Source: Longimicrobium sp.
Lineage (GTDB): Bacteria > Gemmatimonadota > Gemmatimonadetes > Longimicrobiales > Longimicrobiaceae
Assembly: GCA_036389135.1 (NCBI GenBank)
Contig: DASVQP010000063.1
Location: 1-64,000, forward strand
Direction: 5' to 3'
Length of the DNA: 64,000 nt
Shown: positions 59,145 to 64,000 of the stretch, piece after piece
Layout of the letters: each line of letters starts with the position of its first letter
Numbering within the stretch: position 1 is the stretch's first letter
Made by a program: the position numbers and the translations under genes
The notes under the pieces: generated by a model
What the model was told of the DNA's origin: nothing
Databases searched by the model: none
The model's input: the letters and a program-made list of their open reading frames with translations, nothing else

Positions 59145-61070
59145 TTGGCCCACACCGAAGCCCACGCCACGGCCAGCCTTCTCGACGCCGGCGGGCGGGC
59201 GGAGATGGAGCGGAGCTGGCGACCAGAGCCCGGCTTCTGGGGGTGGCTCGTCGCAGTGGACCACAAGTCCATCGCGAAGCGCTACATCGCCACCGCCTTC
59301 ATCTTCTTCCTGCTCGGCGGGCTGGAGGCGATGGTCATGCGCATCCAGCTCGCCCGGCCGGAGAACGGGCTGCTGTCGCCAGACCAGTACAACCAGCTGT
59401 TCACCATGCACGGCACCACGATGATGTTCCTGTTCGGGGTGCCGGTGCAGATTGCGGTGGCGCTCTACTTCGTGCCGCTGATGGTGGGGACGCGCAACGT
59501 CGCCTTCCCCCGCCTCAACGCGTTCGGCTACTGGACGTACCTCATCGGCGGGGTGCTGCTGTACTCCGGCTTCATCCTCAACACGGGGCCGGACGCGGGG
59601 TGGTTCAACTACGTCCCCCTCTCCGGGCCGCAGTATTCGCCGGGGAAGCGGATCGACGTGTGGGCGCAGACCGTGACCTTTACCGAGATCGCGTCGCTGG
59701 TGGCGGCGGTGACGCTGATCGTCACCATCCTCAAGCAGCGCGCGCCGGGGATGTCGCTCAACCGGCTGCCGCTGTACGTGTGGTCGATCCTGGTGACGGC
59801 GGTGGTGATCCTCTTCGCCATGCCCTCGGTGGCGCTGGCCAGCATGATGCTCGCCATGGACCGGCTGATCGGCACGCACTTCTTCAACCCGGCGGAGGGG
59901 GGCGATCCGCTCCTCTGGCAGCACCTGTTCTGGTTCTTTGGGCACCCCGAAGTCTACATCATGTTCATCCCCGCCACGGGATTCGTGTCCGAGATCATCC
60001 CCGTCTTCGCGCGGCGCAAGATGTTCGGCCACACGCCGCTGGTGCTCTCGCTGGTGGCGACGGGGTTCCTGGCGTTCGGGCTGTGGGTGCACCACATGTT
60101 CACCACGGGGCTGCCGCAGCTCGGGCAGAGCTTCTTCACGGCGGCGTCGCTGATGATCGCGATCCCCAACGGCGTCCAGATCTTCTGCTGGATCGCGACG
60201 TTGTGGGCGGGGCGGCCGCGGTTCGCCACACCGCTCCTCTTCGTCATCGGCTTCATCGTCCTGTTCGTGTGCGGAGGGATCACGGGGGTGATGGTGGCCT
60301 CGGTGCCCTTCGACCAGCAGGCGCACGACACCTACTTCGTGGTGGCGCACCTTCACTACGTGCAGATCGGCGCCTTCGTCTTCCCGCTCTTCGGCGCCTT
60401 CTACTACTGGTTCCCCAAGGTGATGGGGAGGATGCTCTCCGAGACGCTGGGGAAGGTGCACTTCTGGCTCTTCTTCGTGGGGATGAACGTCACCTTCTTC
60501 CCCATGCACTTCCTGGGGTTCATGGGGATGACGCGCCGCGTGTACACCTATCCGGTGGAGGCGGGGTGGGCGCCGCTCAACCTGATGGCCACCGTGGGCG
60601 CGGCGCTGATGGCGGCGGGGATCCTGACCTTCCTGGCGAACGTCTTCACCAGCGCGCGCCGCGGCGCGCCGGCCGGCGACGACCCGTGGGGCTCGCACAC
60701 GCTGGAGTGGGGCACCGCGTCGCCGCCGCCCGCCTACAACTTCCTCCACATCCCGGTGGTGCAGGGGCTGTACGCGCTGTGGGAGCGCACCCCCGACCGG
60801 CCCGTGGTCACGGGGATGGGAACGCGCCGCCCCGAGGTCCTGCTCACCACCGTGCTCGACGCGGAGCCCGACGCGCGCTACGAGCACCCCGGCCCCAGCA
60901 TCGCGCCGCTGCTCTGCGCGCTTGCCGTGGGGGTGACGTTCATCGGCGGCATCTTCACCACGTGGGCGTTCGTGGTGGGCCCCGCGCTCCTCTTCCCCGC
61001 CCTGCTGGTGTGGATGACGACGCAGGATGACCACGATGGCCCGCGCACCGAGGGAGAGGAGCCCGCATGA
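59145..61070 (+). CDS. ctaD: cytochrome c oxidase subunit I, module 2
   Basis: This 641-residue protein starts at TTG (MAHTEAHATASLLDAGG). It has about 12 membrane helices with FTMHGTTMMFLFGVPVQ (haem a ligand), FWFFGHPEVYIMFIPATG (residues 266-271), LGQSFFTAASLMIAIPNG and YFVVAHLHYVQIGAFVFP (haem ligands). The GHPEVY form marks the A1 proton-pumping class, as in module 1. The C-terminal region is soluble. It overlaps subunit III by ATGA. Confidence 0.97.
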   Translation: MAHTEAHATASLLDAGGRAEMERSWRPEPGFWGWLVAVDHKSIAKRYIATAFIFFLLGGLEAMVMRIQLARPENGLLSPDQYNQLFTMHGTTMMFLFGVPVQIAVALYFVPLMVGTRNVAFPRLNAFGYWTYLIGGVLLYSGFILNTGPDAGWFNYVPLSGPQYSPGKRIDVWAQTVTFTEIASLVAAVTLIVTILKQRAPGMSLNRLPLYVWSILVTAVVILFAMPSVALASMMLAMDRLIGTHFFNPAEGGDPLLWQHLFWFFGHPEVYIMFIPATGFVSEIIPVFARRKMFGHTPLVLSLVATGFLAFGLWVHHMFTTGLPQLGQSFFTAASLMIAIPNGVQIFCWIATLWAGRPRFATPLLFVIGFIVLFVCGGITGVMVASVPFDQQAHDTYFVVAHLHYVQIGAFVFPLFGAFYYWFPKVMGRMLSETLGKVHFWLFFVGMNVTFFPMHFLGFMGMTRRVYTYPVEAGWAPLNLMATVGAALMAAGILTFLANVFTSARRGAPAGDDPWGSHTLEWGTASPPPAYNFLHIPVVQGLYALWERTPDRPVVTGMGTRRPEVLLTTVLDAEPDARYEHPGPSIAPLLCALAVGVTFIGGIFTTWAFVVGPALLFPALLVWMTTQDDHDGPRTEGEEPA

Positions 61071-61675
61071 GCGCCGAGCGCAGTGTGCTGGACGTTTCCG
61101 GCCTCCCCAAGGTCGTCTTTGGCCACCGGTCGCTCCTGTGGTGGGGGACGGTCGGCTTCATGGTGATCGAGGGGTTCACCCTGGTGCTGATGGTGGCGGC
61201 CTACTTCTACCTGCGTACCGGCGAGATGGGATGGCCGCCGGGGCGCACTCCCAACCCGGAGCTGCTGATCCCCACCATCAACACCGTGCTCCTCCTGCTG
61301 GTGATGGCGCCCATGCACGCCGCGGGGAAGGCGGCGAAGCGCTTCGACCGGCGCGGGGTGGCGCGCGGTCTCCTGATCGCCTGCGCGCTGACGCTGGTGG
61401 TGAACGTGCTGCGCTGGTGGGAGCTGCTGGCGCTCAACGTGCGCTGGGACGCGCACGCCTACGCCTCGGCCGCGTGGGGCGTGGTGGTGCTGCACGCCAC
61501 GCTCATCGTGGTCGATTTCTTTGAGACGGGGACGCTCGCGGCGCTCTTTTTGTCCGGCCGCGCGCTGCGGAAGCACTATCCGGACGTGGCCGACGCGGCG
61601 TTCTACCAGTACTTCCTCTCGCTCGCGTGGGTGCCGGTGTACCTGGTCATCTACTGGGGGCCGCGGGTGCTGTGA
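61067..61675 (+). CDS. ctaE: cytochrome c oxidase subunit III, module 2
   Basis: This 202-residue protein has five membrane helices: VLMVAAYFYLRTGEMGWPPG region, LLIPTINTVLLLLVMAPMHA, GLLIACALTLVVNVLRWWEL, HATLIVVDFFETGTLAALFL and YFLSLAWVPVYLVIYWGP. It begins ERSVLDVSGLPKVVFGHRSL, paralogous to the module 1 subunit (ERVVLDVSEYPALVQGPRGG). It is coupled to subunit I by ATGA. Confidence 0.92.
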   Translation: MSAERSVLDVSGLPKVVFGHRSLLWWGTVGFMVIEGFTLVLMVAAYFYLRTGEMGWPPGRTPNPELLIPTINTVLLLLVMAPMHAAGKAAKRFDRRGVARGLLIACALTLVVNVLRWWELLALNVRWDAHAYASAAWGVVVLHATLIVVDFFETGTLAALFLSGRALRKHYPDVADAAFYQYFLSLAWVPVYLVIYWGPRVL

Positions 61676-61680
61676 GGTGC

Positions 61681-61717
61681 CCCCTCCCCCGCGGGCGGGG
61701 GCGGGGGAGGGGGAGAA
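61681..61717. repeat. GC-only palindromic repeat
   Basis: CCCTCCCCCGCGGGC and GGGGCGGGGGAGGGGG form an imperfect palindrome in the gap between subunit III and the small membrane protein gene. A relative lies at 62300-62335 in the ctaG leader. Confidence 0.7.
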
Positions 61718-61780
61718 TGCGGCGCGGAGGGCGGGGGGTGGTGTGGCGCTGGGGGCGGGTGCAACGGAACGGGGGCGAGG

Positions 61781-62167
61781 ATGGTGGATACGACGGAGGA
61801 AGCCGGGCGGGTGCGAGGGGGGCGCGCGATTGCGGCGCTCTGGTTCGCCGTGCTCGCGGGGCCGGTGGCGTGGATGCTGGGGCTGAACGTCCAGTACTCG
61901 CTGGTGCGCCTGGAGTGCGAGAACGGCGGCGTCCTTCCGCTCCACCTGGTGAGCCTCGCCACATTCGCGATCGCGGCGGCGGGGGGCGTGGTGGCCTGGC
62001 GGGAGTGGCGGCGCGCCGGCGGCGTCTGGCCGGGCGAAGGCCCCGGCGCCATCCCCCGCAGCCGCTTCATGGCCGCCATGGGGCTCCTGGGCAGCCCGCT
62101 GTTCGCGCTGGCGATCCTGGCCCAGTGGGTGGCGAGCTGGTTCCTGAACCCGTGCATGGGGATCTGA
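61781..62167 (+). CDS. small membrane protein of the oxidase operon, module 2
   Basis: This 128-residue protein has helices ALWFAVLAGPVAWMLGLNVQ, LVSLATFAIAAAGGVVAW and LLGSPLFALAILAQWVASWF, and ends LNPCMGI. Its length, helix plan and place in the operon equal those of the module 1 protein at 42188. The two share little sequence, so they are fast-evolving relatives or analogs. Its stop overlaps the ctaG start (TGATG). Confidence 0.75.
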   Translation: MVDTTEEAGRVRGGRAIAALWFAVLAGPVAWMLGLNVQYSLVRLECENGGVLPLHLVSLATFAIAAAGGVVAWREWRRAGGVWPGEGPGAIPRSRFMAAMGLLGSPLFALAILAQWVASWFLNPCMGI

Positions 62168-63261
62168 TGGCGGGCCCTCACCCCCGCTCGTTCCTCGCTG
62201 CCCCCTCTCCCGATAACGGGAGAGGGCTGCGCCCTCACGTCATCGAGAGAGGGGGCGGGTCCGCGGGATGCCGGCGCGCACACGGTGTTCTCCCCCTCCC
62301 CCGCCCTGCGCCCCCGCGGGCGGGGGCCGGGGGGAGGGGTCCCGCCGCCCTGCTCCTCCTCCTGCTCCTGGCGCCGTCGCCGGGGTGGGCGCACACGGGG
62401 CGGCCGCTGGCGCCGCACGACCTGTGGACGGCGTGGGCGTTCGATCCGGGGGTGGTGGCGGCGCTCTTTTTGAGCGCGTGGCTTTACTCGCGGGGGACGG
62501 AGCGGCTCTGGCGGCGTTCGGGGGTGGGGCGCGGCGTGCGGCGGTGGGAGGCCGGGTGCTTCGCGGCGGGATGGGTCACGCTGGCCGTGGCGATGGTGTC
62601 GCCGCTGCACCCGCTGGGTGGGGTGCTCTTTTCCGCGCACATGGTGCAGCACGAACTCCTGATGGCCCTCGCCGCGCCGCTGCTGGTGCTGGGGAGGCCG
62701 ATGCTCCCGTTTCTGTGGGCGCTCCCCATGAGCTGGCGGCGCGCGGCGGGGGCCGGGGCGCGGCGGCAGGCGGTGCGCGCGGGGTGGCGGTTCGTTACCG
62801 CGCCGTTCGCGGCGTTCGCCCTGCACGCGGCCGCGCTCTGGCTCTGGCACATCCCTGGCCCGTATCAGGCGACGCTCACCAGCGAATGGATGCACACGCT
62901 GCAGCACGCCAGCTTCCTGGGCACCGGGCTCCTCTTCTGGTGGGCGCTGGTGCACGGGCGCGAGGGGCGGATGGGGTACGGCGCCGCGGTCTTCTACCTC
63001 TTCGCCACGGCGATGCACAGCGGCGGGTTGGGAGCGCTGCTGACCTTTGCGCGCGCGCCCTGGTACCCTGAATACGGCGCGGCGGGCGCGGCGTGGGGGC
63101 TGACGCCGCTGGAGGATCAGCAGCTCGCGGGGCTGATCATGTGGATTCCCGCAGGCGCCAGCTACCTGGTGGCGGGGCTGGCGCTGGTGGCGGCGTGGAT
63201 GCGCGAGTCTGAGCGGAAGGCGGCGCGCTGGCAGGACCGCGCACTGCTGCGGCCCACCTGA
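62167..63261 (+). CDS. ctaG: caa3 oxidase assembly protein CtaG with repeat-derived leader
   Basis: This 364-residue protein starts at the only usable ATG (62167). Residues 2-60 are encoded by palindromic repeats (PHPRSFLAAPSPDNGRGL and after); a signal-like LLLLLLLAPSPGWA then precedes the true domain. The CtaG_caa3 membrane family is shown by LAPHDLWTAWAFDPGVVAAL, HPLGGVLFSAHMVQHELLMA, WLWHIPGPYQATLTSEWMH and LQHASFLGTGLLFWWALV, with conserved His and Met residues for copper. It is thought to help copper insertion into the oxidase. Seven or more helices are present. Confidence 0.9.
   Translation: MAGPHPRSFLAAPSPDNGRGLRPHVIERGGGSAGCRRAHGVLPLPRPAPPRAGAGGRGPAALLLLLLLAPSPGWAHTGRPLAPHDLWTAWAFDPGVVAALFLSAWLYSRGTERLWRRSGVGRGVRRWEAGCFAAGWVTLAVAMVSPLHPLGGVLFSAHMVQHELLMALAAPLLVLGRPMLPFLWALPMSWRRAAGAGARRQAVRAGWRFVTAPFAAFALHAAALWLWHIPGPYQATLTSEWMHTLQHASFLGTGLLFWWALVHGREGRMGYGAAVFYLFATAMHSGGLGALLTFARAPWYPEYGAAGAAWGLTPLEDQQLAGLIMWIPAGASYLVAGLALVAAWMRESERKAARWQDRALLRPT
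62170..62335. repeat. two palindromic repeats inside the ctaG frame
   Basis: The first (62170-62260) contains CCCTCTCCCGATAACGGGAG and matches, in reverse orientation, the repeat at 7540. The second (62296-62335) is a CCCGCGGGCGGGGGC-type GC palindrome like that at 61681. Both are read in frame as the N-terminus of CtaG. Confidence 0.82.
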
Positions 63262-63273
63262 GGAGTCAGACCG

Positions 63274-63657
63274 ATGCGATTCAGTCGACGGATGCTCCTG
63301 CTGACGGCGCTCGCGCTCTCCGCGTGCGGCGGCGGGCCGGACAAGAAGGCGATGGAGGAGGCCGCCGCCCTCACCCGCGGCGACCCGCACGCGGGACGGG
63401 AGCAGATCCGGCGCTACGGCTGCAACGCCTGCCACACCATCCCCGGCATCCAGGGCGCGCACGGCGCCGCGGGCCCTCCGCTCGGCGGGATCGTGGGCCG
63501 CATGTACATCGCCGGCGTGCTCACCAACACGCCTGACCACATGGTGAAGTGGATCCAGGACCCCCCGGGCATCGAGCCCAAGACCGCCATGCCGAACCTG
63601 GGCGTCACCGAAGAAGAAGCCCGCGACATCGCCGCCTACCTCTACGCCCTGAAGTAG
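63274..63657 (+). CDS. cytochrome c lipoprotein, short class I, module 2
   Basis: This 127-residue protein follows a GAGGAG ribosome site. Its signal MRFSRRMLLLTALALSAC gives a lipobox Cys at 18. One haem site is YGCNACHTIPGIQGAHGAAG, with the distal region NTPDHMVKWIQDPPGIEPKT and AMPNLGVTEEEARDIAAYLY. It is the paralog of the module 1 cytochrome at 38173 and closes module 2. It may act as an extra electron donor to subunit II. Confidence 0.92.
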   Translation: MRFSRRMLLLTALALSACGGGPDKKAMEEAAALTRGDPHAGREQIRRYGCNACHTIPGIQGAHGAAGPPLGGIVGRMYIAGVLTNTPDHMVKWIQDPPGIEPKTAMPNLGVTEEEARDIAAYLYALK

Positions 63658-63703
63658 CGGCGCAAGCCGACACACGCCGCCCCACCCTCGCCGACCCGCC
63701 TCG

Positions 63704-64000
63704 CTAATCGACGCGATCTCCCCCCTCTCCCAGCGGTCTGGGAGAGGGGGGACGGGGGGGTGAGGGCGCCACCCGCAGCTCCGGCACCCCCACGATCTCG
63801 TACGTCGCGGACGCCAACCCCATCCCCGCGGCATCGAAGCCGTCCAGGATGTCGCGGGCGATGGCGTCCTTGAGGGCACGCACGCCGTGGTCGGGCGCCA
63901 GGAAGCGCACCGTGATCTCCAGCCAGTTGTCCGTCAGGCGCAGCGTGGTGCGCGGCTCCGGGTCCGCCGCCTCGATGCGGTAGTGGCGCTGGAGCCTTGC
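63704..64000 (-). CDS. mechanosensitive channel (MscS family), C-terminal part only
   Basis: The gene enters from beyond the window edge. The visible residues include LRLTDNWLEITVRFLAPDHG, VRALKDAIARDILDGFDAAG and MGLASATYEIVGVPELRV, the C-terminal cytoplasmic domain of MscS-type channels. The last ~20 codons (SPPRPPSPRPLGEGGDRVD) are encoded by a palindromic repeat, so the natural stop has been lost or displaced and the tail extended. Only about 98 codons are visible. Confidence 0.8.
   Translation of the reverse strand, partial: ARLQRHYRIEAADPEPRTTLRLTDNWLEITVRFLAPDHGVRALKDAIARDILDGFDAAGMGLASATYEIVGVPELRVAPSPPRPPSPRPLGEGGDRVD
63713..63775. repeat. CCCTCTCCC-type palindrome forming the end of the MscS frame
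   Basis: CCCCCTCTCCCAGCGGTCTG and GGGAGAGGGGG are inverted complements. The same unit (CCCAGCGGTTTGGGAG) occurs at 30978. It encodes the last residues of the minus-strand MscS gene and lies between it and the convergent module 2 operon. Confidence 0.8.

Noticed and set aside
1-64000. tRNA, rRNA or riboswitch genes
   Set aside because: I scanned the gene gaps and found no convincing cloverleaf, rRNA segment or known riboswitch core; a covariance-model search would settle this.

Overview
The window is a very GC-rich bacterial chromosome segment. Dense translationally coupled operons, many signal-peptide and lipoprotein genes, TonB-dependent receptors (one with a carboxypeptidase-like plug extension), a caa3-type respiratory chain and abundant palindromic intergenic repeats point to a Gemmatimonadota-type organism, probably close to Longimicrobium. 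This placement is inferred from gene content and repeat style, not from a marker-gene tree. I saw no rRNA or tRNA genes, CRISPR array, prophage or insertion-sequence transposase.

Positions 1-16000 are mostly minus strand. A siderophore-type TonB receptor with a Fur-box-like palindrome comes first. Next is a BlaI-type repressor with an M56 membrane peptidase and a secreted S41 peptidase; regulator and S41 gene carry matching operator palindromes at matching distances. Then follow a RES/Xre toxin-antitoxin pair in which both genes are frameshifted, argS, and a SxtJ - 49-residue membrane peptide - carbamoyltransferase - SGNH hydrolase cassette. Two tandem paralogous secreted proteins close this part.

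Positions 16000-34500 hold an M28 peptidase, a small secreted protein coupled to a glycosyl hydrolase, a POTRA-like/HEAT protein, an orphan antitoxin with a decayed mazF fused to a permease remnant, an intact higBA pair, a large outer-membrane receptor, an SRPBCC and a YciI protein, a SNF2 helicase with its SWIM partner, an M3 peptidase lipoprotein, and a SWIB-domain protein with a basic low-complexity linker.

Positions 34700-63700 are the most striking part: two parallel respiratory modules. Module 1 (34748-42574) runs propeller lipoprotein, PQQ dehydrogenase, two cytochromes c, then oxidase subunits II, I, III and a small membrane protein. Module 2 (52544-63657) runs two PQQ dehydrogenases, a MoxJ/XoxJ-like binding protein, a cytochrome c, subunits II, I, III, a small membrane protein, CtaG and another cytochrome c. 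A divergent operon (49782-52325) encodes a Tat-type binding protein, a lipoprotein and a YVTN propeller of families associated with PQQ-dependent alcohol oxidation. All three dehydrogenases carry the D-x-D pair that marks lanthanide-dependent alcohol dehydrogenases. The layout suggests periplasmic alcohol or aldehyde oxidation wired through dedicated cytochromes c to dedicated caa3 oxidases. Between the modules lie a VapBC-like pair, an atypical SDR protein, a zinc-ribbon protein, an HhH protein, a HerA-like ATPase and an HPP protein.

At least six families of palindromic or tandem repeats fill the gaps between genes. In the respiratory modules several copies lie just after coupled start codons and have become part of the reading frames.
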